Assembly (NCBI GenBank): GCA_964572745.1
Contig: CAZNFT010000003.1
Coordinates: 1-64,000 of the forward strand
Source of the DNA: M50B103 sp041667565
Lineage (GTDB): Bacteria > Fidelibacterota > Fidelibacteria > Fidelibacterales > Fidelibacteraceae
Direction: 5' to 3'
Length of the DNA: 64,000 bases
In this document: in pieces, positions 1-10,533 of the stretch
Numbering within the stretch: the first letter of the stretch is position 1
Layout: every line of letters begins with the position of its first letter
Made by a program: the position numbers and the translations under genes
The notes under the pieces: generated by a model
The model's database searches: none
Seen by the model: only the letters and a program-made list of their open reading frames with translations
Told to the model about the DNA's origin: nothing

Positions 1-4
1 GCGG

Positions 5-2956
5 ATGCCCAAAGGTTCAAACAGCTGCCTTATCCTTTTTGTGTTATGTTTTATGTTTTTGGGCGTCGCTTTTGCTGATGTTGTTGGTACTATAAGGGGT
101 ACAGTAGTTGCCGCTGATACCAATGAGCCCTTAACGGGGGTAAATATTTTAGTTGATGGTACAACGATTGGTACATTTACAGATAATACCGGATACTATA
201 CTCTTATAAACCTTCCTATCGGTAATTATGATGTTGCTTTTAACATGATCGGCTATAAGAAGCTTATTCAAAGAGGAGTTCATGTTACAAGAGACCAATC
301 AACCAATATTAATGTACGCTTGGAAGTTGAAGTTGTTCAAGGTGAAGTGGTCGAAGTAGTTGCAGAAAGACCCGCAGTTGAAAAAGACATTATTGGTCGC
401 AAAATTACCATGGAAACAGAACAAGTTGTCAATTTGCCTGTTCGTGATATGAGCGAAGTTTATACGCTTCAATCAGGTATTATTGAGATCAAGAACGCGG
501 ATCTGGGTATTCCCGGTTTTGAAGACCGTGGAATTGAACAGATTCATGTTCGTGGTGGACGAGCCAACGAAACAGGTTTTATGATAGATGGTATGTATAT
601 TGAGAACCCCATCTATGGTGGTAAAGGTAAAGGTACAAGATTGAATCAGTTTGCCGTGGCAACCGTGGATTTTCAGACCGGTTTTTTCAATGCTAAATAT
701 GGTGATGCCATGTCTGGTATGATCAATACGGTTACCCGGACGGGGCCTGAAGAATTTACCGGTTCTTTTCGTTTGGAAAGAAGTGATTTCGGCCCTCTAT
801 CATCTCGGCAAGACCAAATAAGAGGTTATAAAAAAATAGCCGGTGGTTTTGGTGGACCTATTCCATTTACAAATAAGCAAGTACGTTTTTGGACAAGTTT
901 TGACGATTCGAAAGAAGCTTATGCTGTCTATGAATTTGATGATATAGTTTTTAACCTGGAAAAGCCAAGAAGTATTTATAATACAGATAACAGTATTAAC
1001 CCTCTTGATACTATTCCTGGTTGGAGATCTTTTGGTTTTGATAATACCTTTGATATTTTTTCAAAATTATCATTTATTGTATCTCCTAAGATGAGATTTA
1101 GCACATCATATTGGTATGTAAATTCTAATTACAAGACCTTTGATCCCTCATTTATGTACAATGAAGAAGGTAAAAATGAAACATCCAAAATTTCAAATCG
1201 TTTTACGGCTGAATGGCGTCATCAAATAAGTGATAAAACATATTATACAATCAACTATTCCGATTTTATCCAGGAAATGACCATGGGTGTTAGAAATTAC
1301 GATACTGATGGTGATGGTTATCCTGATTGGATAGAAGAACGCTATTATTCTGATATTCAGAATCCGAACTCTTTGCCATTATTTGATTATGGCGATGGTA
1401 GTGGTAATGTTCCTGTTCAATATATTGTTACAGGATTAGATACTATCTGGCGTGTAGGAGATGGCTTAAAGACTAATCATGACAGTGAGCAAATTCCTGA
1501 TTGGTGTATTAGCCCGGATATGTATAATCAGCCTGAAGGTTATACCAACTATTGGCTTGGTGGTAAAAGAGATGATATAATCCTTAAGTATGGTAATAGT
1601 CCAAATTTAAGTGCATATGGAAATGAATTTTACTATTCGGGATCGGATGATTATTATCACTATACCCGTTCGCATACAAGAGAAATAAAATTTGACATAA
1701 CATCTCAAGTTAGCAGACATAACCAGCTGCAGGCCGGCTTGGATTATAAGACTCATGATATTTATTATAATGAGATCGTTCAGCCCTATCTCGCTAACCC
1801 CAATGTTGAATATTTTGAAAGAAAGCCACAAGAATTTGCCGGCTACCTTCAGGATAAAATTGAATATCCTTGGATGGTGATCAATGCCGGTTTGCGCTTT
1901 GACGCTGCAAATACAAATGATATTATGTGGTCTGATCCCCGTAATCCCGATACAACGACAATTGTGCCGACTGAATGGGAATATTTGTGGAGTCCAAGAC
2001 TTGGTTTTTCACATGTAATCACAGAGAAATCTACTTTTACATTCGGTTATGGTGTTTATTATCAGAACCCAACATATCGCGATGTATATACAAATGTTGA
2101 CGCTCGTGATGATATTGATAAATTTTTCCAGTCTCCAAATCCTATTATGGGAAACCCCGGTGTAACAGCTCAGCGTGTAACAAGTTATGAATTCGGTATT
2201 AACACAGAATTTTCACCCGGTTATGTTTTTGGAGCTGTTGGTTGGACTAAAGATTACAGTTCTATGAACTCCACCGAGAAAGTGAATGTGGGGTCAGTCA
2301 GTTATACTGTTTTTGTTAACTACGATTATGGTTCATCACGTGGTTTTGATTTTATTATTGAAAAGAGAAGAGGAAAGTTTCTGACTGGTAATATTCAGTA
2401 CACATATTCCGTCGCAAAAGGAAACCACTCTGACCCTTGGGCAGGTTATCTTAATAATGAGAACCCTTTAACTATGCCAAGAAAAGAGATTCTGCAGAGC
2501 TATGACAGAACACACGATCTTAGTGCACAGTTGACATTTAAAATGCCCAAAGGTTATGGTATTCCTGTTGGAAACTATAACTTGTTCCAGAGTACAATGA
2601 CAAATTTAACATTTGTAGGTATTTCTGGCGCACCTTATACACCTGTTTTATCGAATGATCAATACGGACCAGAAAACAGCGAAAGAATGCCTTTCTATTT
2701 TACAACCAATATGGCTTTTAGAAAGTATATTTCTATTCACGGTTCTAAAAGAGTTGTCTTAGGTTTTGTTTGCACAAACTTATTTAACAAAAAGAATGTT
2801 CTGATGGTTTATCCAAGAACAGGCGATCCTGAAAACCCTGGTGGTATTGAAGAAGGATATATTCTTGACGGAACAAGAAGTTCTACTATTTATGATAGAC
2901 CTTGGTATTATGATGAAAAACGTAATATTGACTTCTTTATCGAAGTAGAATTTTAG
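5..2956 (+). CDS. TonB-dependent receptor with N-terminal carboxypeptidase-regulatory-like domain
   Basis: Outer-membrane ligand-gated receptor that would take up a substrate with energy from TonB; the substrate is unknown. A hydrophobic signal peptide (about residues 8-24, ending VAFA) is followed by a beta-sandwich of the CarboxypepD_reg type (about 25-110, with the motifs GTVVAADTNEPLTGVNI and TDNTGYYTL). A plug domain follows (about 120-250, including the IHVRGGRANETGFMIDGM stretch), then a long aromatic-rich barrel ending in a terminal Phe, as BAM substrates do. At 983 residues it is normal for SusC-like or large TonB receptors. The ATG lies 4 bases from the window edge, so an upstream start cannot be excluded, although the signal peptide looks complete. 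It is followed after 14 bp by a large secreted protein and then a PorV-like barrel, probably one operon. Confidence 0.88.
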   Translation: MPKGSNSCLILFVLCFMFLGVAFADVVGTIRGTVVAADTNEPLTGVNILVDGTTIGTFTDNTGYYTLINLPIGNYDVAFNMIGYKKLIQRGVHVTRDQSTNINVRLEVEVVQGEVVEVVAERPAVEKDIIGRKITMETEQVVNLPVRDMSEVYTLQSGIIEIKNADLGIPGFEDRGIEQIHVRGGRANETGFMIDGMYIENPIYGGKGKGTRLNQFAVATVDFQTGFFNAKYGDAMSGMINTVTRTGPEEFTGSFRLERSDFGPLSSRQDQIRGYKKIAGGFGGPIPFTNKQVRFWTSFDDSKEAYAVYEFDDIVFNLEKPRSIYNTDNSINPLDTIPGWRSFGFDNTFDIFSKLSFIVSPKMRFSTSYWYVNSNYKTFDPSFMYNEEGKNETSKISNRFTAEWRHQISDKTYYTINYSDFIQEMTMGVRNYDTDGDGYPDWIEERYYSDIQNPNSLPLFDYGDGSGNVPVQYIVTGLDTIWRVGDGLKTNHDSEQIPDWCISPDMYNQPEGYTNYWLGGKRDDIILKYGNSPNLSAYGNEFYYSGSDDYYHYTRSHTREIKFDITSQVSRHNQLQAGLDYKTHDIYYNEIVQPYLANPNVEYFERKPQEFAGYLQDKIEYPWMVINAGLRFDAANTNDIMWSDPRNPDTTTIVPTEWEYLWSPRLGFSHVITEKSTFTFGYGVYYQNPTYRDVYTNVDARDDIDKFFQSPNPIMGNPGVTAQRVTSYEFGINTEFSPGYVFGAVGWTKDYSSMNSTEKVNVGSVSYTVFVNYDYGSSRGFDFIIEKRRGKFLTGNIQYTYSVAKGNHSDPWAGYLNNENPLTMPRKEILQSYDRTHDLSAQLTFKMPKGYGIPVGNYNLFQSTMTNLTFVGISGAPYTPVLSNDQYGPENSERMPFYFTTNMAFRKYISIHGSKRVVLGFVCTNLFNKKNVLMVYPRTGDPENPGGIEEGYILDGTRSSTIYDRPWYYDEKRNIDFFIEVEF

Positions 2957-2970
2957 GAGAATAATTTACT

Positions 2971-5900
2971 ATGAAAAAATTAAAATACATTTTTTGCTTA
3001 TTGATCCCCTTTGTTCTTTTAGCGATTCCGCTAGAAGTTAAATATGGAAATAGGTTTGCAAAATCGACAGCTACCGGCAATCCAATTTATGAGAGAGCAA
3101 AAAGCTATGTGGATCAAGGTAAGTTTAAGAGTTGTATCTTGAACTATGGAAACTTTATTGATCATTGGCAAGGCGATGTTGCCGGAGCCTGGGGTGACTA
3201 TCAGTATGTTGCTAACGTATCATTTATGGTCGGTGTCCCCGGCATGGATGACGAAGGCAATCCTCATCCCTGGGCAATGCGTCCTCATCCCGATAACCCT
3301 GATTCTATTATTTATTGGGGGCCTACAGTTTCTGAATCTTGGTTTGATAGAACATCTAATCAGATCAACACAGATTGGGATGCTGTTCTTGGTTCTAAAG
3401 GAAGAGCGTATTCCGGAGAAATTACGGCCGGTGAATATGCCGGTGGTGTCTGGACGGATGAGAATGATACATGGCCGCTTCTTGCTACATCTATAGCTCC
3501 GGAATCTTGGCCAAAACGTATTAACGAAGATGGTGAAGAAGAAAGATTTTGGCCGGGTTGGTATGCAGTTGATACCGATCCATCATCACCGACTTTCGGA
3601 CAAAGGATTGAAGGAAGATTTACATCGGATGTTGATGTTTATCTGGAGATCGATGATATGCAGGCCAGCAGAGAGCCAATGCAGAAGACAATTGGTTATC
3701 CAACCGGTACGCGTGTTTATGCTACAGTTCACTCTTACAGTAGAACTTATGCCGAAGATATTATATTTGTTACAATGTTTGCAGTCAATGAAAGTGATAA
3801 ATATGGCTTGAATGGCGGTTTAGGTTACGATTACGAAGATACATATTTTGGTTTTTACTTTGACGCCGATATGTTCTCTGCCTTCTACAATGGTGGCAAC
3901 AGACCTTGTAATACCAATGATGGCGACATGATGGGTTACGATCTTGAATATAACCATGCTTACATTTATGATATGGATTTTAAAGAATGTGATGGTGCAT
4001 ATGATGTAGATGCCTTTGTTGCTGTAAAATTATTAGATACACCTTATGCAAGTGATACAGTTTATTTGGATCTTGACTCAACTATGTTCATTGCACCCGG
4101 TGAAGAACTGGGTTTAACCGATTGGCATTGGTTCGATTGGTATAATCGCCCCGGTGTTAAGGATAAAGAAGATAGTGGTGGTCCCTTTGTTGGAGATGGT
4201 GTAACACCTGAATCTCCCAGAAAAGAAATGTTGATGTACCAGATTATGTCCGGCGACAAGACCGGCTTGAGTGCTAAAGAAAAAGAGTGGTTTTTTCACA
4301 GAGATGCTGATAACAACCTAAATCCGCATTTTGACAGTATGGAAAATCTAAAAAAAGAATTCCCGGACGGTCTTGACTGTACTTGTATGATGTCATCCGG
4401 TCCATTTACTTTTGCTGTTGGTGATACAAATATGTTCTCTTTTTCCATTGTTATGGGTGAGAACCTGGCGGATCTAAATAGAAATGCTAATATGGCACAG
4501 GTTATGTACGATTTAAGATATCAGGGTTTTTCAGCTCCCGATGCACCTGTTGTTTCTGCTGTGAGTGGTTGGGATGAAGCAAAAAAAAGACCTTTTGTTC
4601 GTTTGGTATGGGGCGATGAGTCTGAATCTTCTGTAGATATTGTTACCGGTTACCCTGATTTTGAAGGATACAAAATTTATAAATCAACCGATGGTGGTCA
4701 GACTTGGGGTAAACCACTTATTGATACTTATCAGACCCAAGCCGGTTGGAAACCCATTGCGCAGTTTGATTTAACGCGCGAAGAAGATATAGCACGCTAT
4801 GGTCGTGAAATATCGGGTCCCGATCCTTTAGCTCCTTGGGTAAGCCTGGGTTCCAATACAGGACTTCAGCATGAATTTGTCGATTACGATGTTAAGATCG
4901 GTACTGAATATACATATTCTGTAGTTGCTTACGATATTGGTATGGAACCGGGATATACCATTCAGATCAGTTCTGATAATAATATATTTTACTTTAACCA
5001 CGATACTATCTCTGTCAATCAGGCAATACCTTTTGATTTTTATGCAACAGGTGAACGTATTGGCGATAGCCTGATAGTTATTGCTAATCGCAATATTGTT
5101 GATGAAATTGTTTATGATACGACATGGTCAACCACCAATGTTGATGATCAATGGGCCGGTTTCTCTGTTCCAAGTCTTGAGAACTCTAAAGGAACCACCC
5201 CTATGTCACCACAGTTTACCAAGATAATACCTAGTAGAATACCGCTTAATGTCACAGGATATATCACCTTGGTACCCGGAGAGGGAACTAAGGGAGATGG
5301 CAATACTGTTGTTCGCATTGCAAATTCAGATAAAATTACTGATCACGATTACAAAATCGAAATACATGCAGAATCATTTAAAAATAATTGGGGTCCTTAT
5401 ATTAAAAATCCCAAGTATTCAGTTTATGATCTAACAACCGGCGATACTCTGGTTTACAGAGCAACGAACAACGATCTAAATCCTAAGAATTCAACACGAT
5501 ACAGACCGGTATTTGACGGTTTGCAGGTTGTTTTTGATAACTATGAAGGTTTAGCCCTGCTTGATGTTATTAAAGAAACTAAATGGACTTCACGTCGTGA
5601 AGATATTGAATATTCTGTCAGTAACTCATTGCAGCCACCTCCATATAAAGATTATGCTATTATATTTGGCTCAATTGATGAGGTGCTGGATACAGTTTAT
5701 TGGAATGGTATAGGCGAAAGCGCTAAAAGACCGGCTCCGATCAGAGTTGTAGATCTTTCAACAGGCGAAAGAGTTCAAGCCATGGTATTTGATTTTGGCA
5801 AGAATGACACTTTAGATTATGGAGACGAGATTTCATTCTTGGAAGAAAATATACCGGGACAGGCACCTGGAAGCAGAAGGCCTTCATGGATCTTCAAGTT

Positions 5901-6348
5901 TTCATGGGACGAATATGCGCATCCGCTGAATTCTTATCCATTTGAAGCTGGCGATTCCTTGATCTTAAGGACTAATAAGCCACTGCATGATGGAGATTCA
6001 TACACCTTTAGAGCCGGTGAATTTACCACCTTGCTCGATGAAGACGACTATGATATGAATGACATTAAAGTTGTTCCTAATCCATATCTCGTATCAGCCA
6101 CATGGGAACAGAGTGAGTATTTTGGCAAAATACTATTCACCAATCTGCCTCATAAGTGTAAAATAAAAATTTATACACTTACAGGAGATTATGTTGCGGA
6201 AATTGAACATGATGATATGTTCGATGATTCGGAACCATGGGATCTGATCTCAGTGAACAGACAGGAAATTGCACCGGGTTTATATGTTTTTGCTGTAGAA
6301 ACTCCGGATGGACAGAAACACGTCGGCAAATTTGCTGTGATACGATAA
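2971..6348 (+). CDS. Large secreted surface protein with fibronectin-III-like region and T9SS-type C-terminal domain
   Basis: Not recognised as an enzyme. A signal peptide (about residues 1-19, hydrophobic FCLLIPFVLLA) starts a 1125-residue exported protein. The middle, about residues 525-680, resembles a fibronectin-III fold: FEGYKIYKSTDGGQTW, then a FVDYDVKIGTEYTYSVVAYD stretch. The last about 90 residues begin with VVPNPYLVSATWE and continue with KIKIYTLTGDYVAEI and an APGLYVFAVETPDG-type ending, the beta-sandwich signature of T9SS type A sorting or FlgD-like C-termini. It sits 14 bp behind the TonB receptor and 10 bp ahead of a PorV-family barrel. A role as a surface partner of the receptor is inferred from position only; no SusD-like TPR fold is visible. 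Confidence 0.75.
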   Translation: MKKLKYIFCLLIPFVLLAIPLEVKYGNRFAKSTATGNPIYERAKSYVDQGKFKSCILNYGNFIDHWQGDVAGAWGDYQYVANVSFMVGVPGMDDEGNPHPWAMRPHPDNPDSIIYWGPTVSESWFDRTSNQINTDWDAVLGSKGRAYSGEITAGEYAGGVWTDENDTWPLLATSIAPESWPKRINEDGEEERFWPGWYAVDTDPSSPTFGQRIEGRFTSDVDVYLEIDDMQASREPMQKTIGYPTGTRVYATVHSYSRTYAEDIIFVTMFAVNESDKYGLNGGLGYDYEDTYFGFYFDADMFSAFYNGGNRPCNTNDGDMMGYDLEYNHAYIYDMDFKECDGAYDVDAFVAVKLLDTPYASDTVYLDLDSTMFIAPGEELGLTDWHWFDWYNRPGVKDKEDSGGPFVGDGVTPESPRKEMLMYQIMSGDKTGLSAKEKEWFFHRDADNNLNPHFDSMENLKKEFPDGLDCTCMMSSGPFTFAVGDTNMFSFSIVMGENLADLNRNANMAQVMYDLRYQGFSAPDAPVVSAVSGWDEAKKRPFVRLVWGDESESSVDIVTGYPDFEGYKIYKSTDGGQTWGKPLIDTYQTQAGWKPIAQFDLTREEDIARYGREISGPDPLAPWVSLGSNTGLQHEFVDYDVKIGTEYTYSVVAYDIGMEPGYTIQISSDNNIFYFNHDTISVNQAIPFDFYATGERIGDSLIVIANRNIVDEIVYDTTWSTTNVDDQWAGFSVPSLENSKGTTPMSPQFTKIIPSRIPLNVTGYITLVPGEGTKGDGNTVVRIANSDKITDHDYKIEIHAESFKNNWGPYIKNPKYSVYDLTTGDTLVYRATNNDLNPKNSTRYRPVFDGLQVVFDNYEGLALLDVIKETKWTSRREDIEYSVSNSLQPPPYKDYAIIFGSIDEVLDTVYWNGIGESAKRPAPIRVVDLSTGERVQAMVFDFGKNDTLDYGDEISFLEENIPGQAPGSRRPSWIFKFSWDEYAHPLNSYPFEAGDSLILRTNKPLHDGDSYTFRAGEFTTLLDEDDYDMNDIKVVPNPYLVSATWEQSEYFGKILFTNLPHKCKIKIYTLTGDYVAEIEHDDMFDDSEPWDLISVNRQEIAPGLYVFAVETPDGQKHVGKFAVIR

Positions 6349-6358
6349 GGAAAGATAG

Positions 6359-7405
6359 ATGAAATTTATAAAACAATTAATTACGATCTTAGTTTTAGTT
6401 GCAGTCTTGCTCCCCTTGTGGGCTCAGGAGCACGAAATTCCTGAAGACGTGTCTAAAGTTGCAACTACAGCTTGTCAATTCCTTAAAATGGAAGTAGGAG
6501 CGGAAGCTTCTGCTTTAGGTGGAGCAGCTGTTGCGGCAGTTGATGATTTATCTGCTCTTTACTGGAACCCTGCCGGCTTATCTAAGATTAAAAGCCAGAC
6601 CTTTTATGCGACTTATACAAAACTTTATGCCGGAATACAGCATGGTTTTGTTGCCTTTGGTACTCAGATAGGTCCATCGGATTATTTTGGGGTCAGCGCG
6701 AATTATGTTAACTCCGGTAAAATGGAAGTAACAACACCAAGATATCCCGAAGGAACAGGTGAGTTCTTTACAGTTACAGATCTGGCGGCTGGATTGACTT
6801 ATACCAGAGTTCTAACCGATAGATTAAGTATCGGAGTCACTGGAAAATTCATTCGTGAAGCAATTTGGCGCGAAGTTGCAACGGCCTTTGCTTTTGATAT
6901 AGGCTCGCAATTTGATACCGGTCTTAAGGGTATTCAGTTGGGTATGAGCATTACCAACTTTGGAACACAGGTAAAATTTGACGGTGATGATCTTACAGTC
7001 AACGTGGATACAGATCCCAACTATGATGGGAATGCTTTAACAGAGGCAAGATTAAACCCGGATAAATGGCCTTTGCCTTTGATCTTTCGTTTAGGTATTG
7101 CTTGTGATATCATTGGTCCTGAAAGTGAATGGATACAAATGGAGGGCCAGCGTTTAACCCTAAGATTTGACGCCAATGATCCCATGGATAACTATTTAAG
7201 ATTTAATTTAGGAGTTGAATACGAACTTGCAAATATTTTAGCATTAAGAGGCGGATATCATATGAATTATGATGATGCCAGTTTTACTGCGGGTATTGGC
7301 TTGAATTTGGATGTCAATAGTATGCCTTTGAATATTGATTATGCTATTGTAAATTACAAGACTCTAGGACTTGTGAATCAAATTAGTATTCAACTAGGAA
7401 TATAA
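6359..7405 (+). CDS. PorV/PorQ-family outer-membrane beta-barrel protein
   Basis: A 348-residue barrel of the PorV/PorQ (UPF0164) family, FadL-like proteins of which PorV shuttles T9SS cargo to the surface sortase. The signal peptide ends LLPLWA with Gln23 at the predicted +1 position. The family signature just after it is clear: GAEASALGGAAVAAVDD, then ALYWNPAGLSKI, with alternating beta-strand sequence to the end. A second, more diverged family member lies at 33988 next to the PorU-like gene, so this copy, placed behind a TonB receptor and a big surface protein, is more likely dedicated to that system than the general PorV. The family is firm; the specific role is inferred. Confidence 0.8.
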   Translation: MKFIKQLITILVLVAVLLPLWAQEHEIPEDVSKVATTACQFLKMEVGAEASALGGAAVAAVDDLSALYWNPAGLSKIKSQTFYATYTKLYAGIQHGFVAFGTQIGPSDYFGVSANYVNSGKMEVTTPRYPEGTGEFFTVTDLAAGLTYTRVLTDRLSIGVTGKFIREAIWREVATAFAFDIGSQFDTGLKGIQLGMSITNFGTQVKFDGDDLTVNVDTDPNYDGNALTEARLNPDKWPLPLIFRLGIACDIIGPESEWIQMEGQRLTLRFDANDPMDNYLRFNLGVEYELANILALRGGYHMNYDDASFTAGIGLNLDVNSMPLNIDYAIVNYKTLGLVNQISIQLGI

Positions 7406-7438
7406 ATAAAGAAGAAAACTTAAGAAAGGAGAACTCAC

Positions 7439-10342
7439 ATGAAACGTGTAGTTGCTTTGTTATTGATTGCTTCTGTTGTTCTATTTGCAGCAGTAGCTCC
7501 CAAAAGTTCTCTCAAGAAAGCCGGCGCACCCATGCCGAAGATGCCAACAGCTGAAATTAAAGCTGCTCCTCTTCACATGGATAATGCCAGTGTAAAAACT
7601 CGTACTATTAATATGTCTAAAGCTCCGGCTTTGGCTGTTGATACTACAGTTGTTACACTCGTGTATCTTGAAGACTTTGAAAATGGTGCTAACGGTTGGA
7701 CACAGTTCGACGGTACAGCACCGGATCCTCGAGCCGTATGGGGTTTGGGTGATTATAACGCTACCGGGGATTCTCTTTGGTGGTGCGTTGATGAAGATTT
7801 AGGTGGCTACCATACGGATTGGATAGTTGCTCTGGAAACACCTTCTGTGACCTTAAGCCCTGGAGATTCAACTTTAAGCTTTCAGCTTAATCTAGCTGTT
7901 GAAGAACCTGCTGTTTATGAAGATTATGATGGTTGGGATGGTGCTAACCTGCAGATCTCAAAAGATGATGGTGTAACCTGGGCTGTTTTAACAGACATTA
8001 CAGGTGTCCCATACAATGCTACAAGTGTCTATGCTTTTGATTATATGTTAGGTACGGGTCCCGGTGTCCCCGGTTGGTGTGGAACACTTGCCGGTGATGT
8101 AGAAGTTAATTTAGGTGACTACATCGGTGAAACCGTAAAGATTCGCTTTGTTTTTGCTTCAGACCCAATGACCTGTACTGTTGAAGAACCCCACTTATTT
8201 GGTATGCAAGTCGATTCAATTAATGTTGCAGGTGACGCTGTTTATAATGGTAGTGCAAAAGACGGACTTGTTTCCCTGTGGGCTGGTAACCAAGCCTCAG
8301 GTAGCTATTGGGCAATTGAAGATAGAACTGATTCTATTCCTTCACCAACACATTTGCTTCGTAACTGGGTCTCTGGCGATACAACATTTGCTCGTAACCT
8401 AGAAGATTATTATGTGTCACCTTCTATTACACTTCCCGATGAAGCTGCAACCTTAATTTATTGCGATTTTGAATTTTGGGCTGATTTTGCTGACGAAACC
8501 GGTGATTTCCCGGATGTTGATTATTGGCGTTTAGAAGTTTCACCAGATGATGGTGAAACCTGGAATGCTATTTCTAATCCAACCGGCGATCCTACATTAC
8601 CGAATTACGTATATAACCAACAAATCCCCGCATGGTATAGTTTCCAATATGCCTATGGTGAAGCATGTGATTTGACAAGTTTTGCAGGTCAAACAGTTAA
8701 ATTCCGTTTTTACTTCCATTCAGATGATGATAAACCTAGCGGTCAAGGCCTTATGATCGATGATTTTGTTGTATATACTCAACCCGACTTGCCGACTCCT
8801 CAAAATATTACTGCTACCTTGAATGACGGTAATGTTGATGTTGCTTGGCAAGATATGAATGGCACATATCAAATGCCTAAATCATTCATGGCAACAACTC
8901 CTGAATCTGAAACAATTGGTGCATATTATGCTCCTGGTAGAACTTACTTTGGTGATGACTCTACAACTGGATTTGGATTGTATCAACCATACACAACAAA
9001 CGGAAAAGACATTACTTTTACATCATTGGATTTTGCTTTGTATAATATAAATCCTTATGGTGATAGTATCAGTGTTTCACTCTTTGGTGTTGATACAATG
9101 ATAACACCTTTATATTGGTCAGACAATATGGTTCCAGATACTGTTGATGGCTTCCAAACATTGGATATATCAGCAGCGAACATAACTTGGAATGGCGAAT
9201 TTTGGGTTGGTGTTACTTGGGAAACAAGCGCATCATTTCCAACATGTTACCTTGATGATGGATCTGGTTTAAAAATTTATCACCCAAGTGGTGCTTTCTA
9301 TAATGATGGTGCTTCTGCAACACCTTTCGGTGCTATGGGTTACGGTGAAGTTACATACAGCGGTTTAGCATACAATGTTTACCGTCGCGTCGCGTCTGAA
9401 TCTGTTCCTGTATTAATTGCTGAAGGTTTAACAACAAATTCATTTAAAGATGAAGATGCAGATCCTTTTACCGAATATGTTTACACTGTTGCTTGTGCAA
9501 CACCAACATTTACAGGTAATGTTAGTGATGGCGCATCAGTCTTTGTTATAAGTGCTGATGTTGAAGAAGCTAAATATGATAACGGGATTGCAAGTACTAT
9601 TTTTGAACTAGGCATGGATACAACCGTTGCTGTAAAAATTACACCATCAAAATATCCTGCGAAACTTGAAGCTCTTCGTTTCAATTCCTACTTTGCAATG
9701 GATGTATATAAAATTGCACTTTATAAAGATGATAACGGCACACCAGGTCAAGCTTGGTTAAAGATAGAACCTAAGGTAACAGCTATTGAAGATTGGAATA
9801 CTTTCAAGATCGTTGATGCTTTGACAGTTAATGATGGCAATGGCATTGTTCTTCGTGATGGAGAATCCGTATGGATCGGTGTTAAGGGTGCAACAGCCGG
9901 CGATTATCCCGCATGGTTGAGTGCAGATAATCAAAGTGCTTTCTCCGGTATGTCTGCAATGCAGGTACCCGGTGGTAATTGGGCATCAACTGCTCCTTAC
10001 CTTATGGCTAATCCCTTGATCCGTGGATACTTTGATACTGATATCGATACCACAGCTATTGCTGATGTTCCTGTTCCAAGTAAATACGCTTTAGCTCAGA
10101 ACTATCCAAACCCATTCAACCCCGTGACAACAATTCATTTTGAATTGAAAAACAGTGGTATGACAAAACTTGACATCTTTGATGTTACAGGTCGACACGT
10201 ACGTACACTGCTTAACGGTACAGTTGATGCCGGTGCTTATGATCTTAGATTTGATGCTTCTGCATTATCAAGTGGTATTTATTTTTATCGCTTGACTTCC
10301 GGATCATTTACGGATATCAAGAAAATGTCACTGCTTAAATAA
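7439..10342 (+). CDS. Secreted multidomain protein with MAM-like choice-of-anchor domains and T9SS type A sorting domain
   Basis: Exported protein of 967 residues with a signal peptide (VALLLIASVVLFAAVA). It carries two related beta-sandwich modules of the choice-of-anchor J / immune-inhibitor-A C-terminal kind: about residues 75-265 (VYLEDFENGANGWTQFDG, LQISKDDGVTW) and about 280-450 (YWRLEVSPDDGETWNAIS). A fibronectin-like stretch follows (about 455-690). The C-terminus is a textbook T9SS type A sorting domain: YALAQNYPNPFNPVTTIHFE, then LDIFDVTGRHVRTLL, then SGIYFYRLTSG and a final KKMSLLK. No catalytic motif was seen, so it may be adhesive or structural. A strong RBS (AAAGGAG) precedes it and a rho-independent terminator lies 18 bp downstream, ending the left-hand transcription unit. 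Confidence 0.82.
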   Translation: MKRVVALLLIASVVLFAAVAPKSSLKKAGAPMPKMPTAEIKAAPLHMDNASVKTRTINMSKAPALAVDTTVVTLVYLEDFENGANGWTQFDGTAPDPRAVWGLGDYNATGDSLWWCVDEDLGGYHTDWIVALETPSVTLSPGDSTLSFQLNLAVEEPAVYEDYDGWDGANLQISKDDGVTWAVLTDITGVPYNATSVYAFDYMLGTGPGVPGWCGTLAGDVEVNLGDYIGETVKIRFVFASDPMTCTVEEPHLFGMQVDSINVAGDAVYNGSAKDGLVSLWAGNQASGSYWAIEDRTDSIPSPTHLLRNWVSGDTTFARNLEDYYVSPSITLPDEAATLIYCDFEFWADFADETGDFPDVDYWRLEVSPDDGETWNAISNPTGDPTLPNYVYNQQIPAWYSFQYAYGEACDLTSFAGQTVKFRFYFHSDDDKPSGQGLMIDDFVVYTQPDLPTPQNITATLNDGNVDVAWQDMNGTYQMPKSFMATTPESETIGAYYAPGRTYFGDDSTTGFGLYQPYTTNGKDITFTSLDFALYNINPYGDSISVSLFGVDTMITPLYWSDNMVPDTVDGFQTLDISAANITWNGEFWVGVTWETSASFPTCYLDDGSGLKIYHPSGAFYNDGASATPFGAMGYGEVTYSGLAYNVYRRVASESVPVLIAEGLTTNSFKDEDADPFTEYVYTVACATPTFTGNVSDGASVFVISADVEEAKYDNGIASTIFELGMDTTVAVKITPSKYPAKLEALRFNSYFAMDVYKIALYKDDNGTPGQAWLKIEPKVTAIEDWNTFKIVDALTVNDGNGIVLRDGESVWIGVKGATAGDYPAWLSADNQSAFSGMSAMQVPGGNWASTAPYLMANPLIRGYFDTDIDTTAIADVPVPSKYALAQNYPNPFNPVTTIHFELKNSGMTKLDIFDVTGRHVRTLLNGTVDAGAYDLRFDASALSSGIYFYRLTSGSFTDIKKMSLLK

Positions 10343-10360
10343 GCTATCAGACATAGATTT

Positions 10361-10387
10361 AAAAAGCCCTCTTCGGAGGGCTTTTTT
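10361..10387 (+). terminator. Rho-independent terminator
   Basis: GCCCTC, a TTCG tetraloop and GAGGGC form a six-bp GC stem, extended by five A-T pairs and followed by six T. It closes the transcription unit that ends with the choice-of-anchor protein. Confidence 0.93.
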
Positions 10388-10458
10388 GTTATAGTATAAA
10401 GCAGAATAGTTAGAATACATTAATAGACCGCATAATGAACAGTCAATTTCTATAAATT

Positions 10459-10487
10459 TTGAAAAATATATATTTCTTTTTTATCCT
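10459..10487 (+). promoter_or_regulatory. Candidate sigma-70-like promoter of the subtilisin-like protease
   Basis: TTGAAA and TATCCT are separated by 17 bp, 47 bases upstream of the start codon and downstream of the terminator. The -10 match is only partial and the region is very AT-rich. Confidence 0.3.
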
Positions 10488-10533
10488 GTTTCGCTACATT
10501 ATATTAGCAGACTAATAAAAAATGGAATGATAT

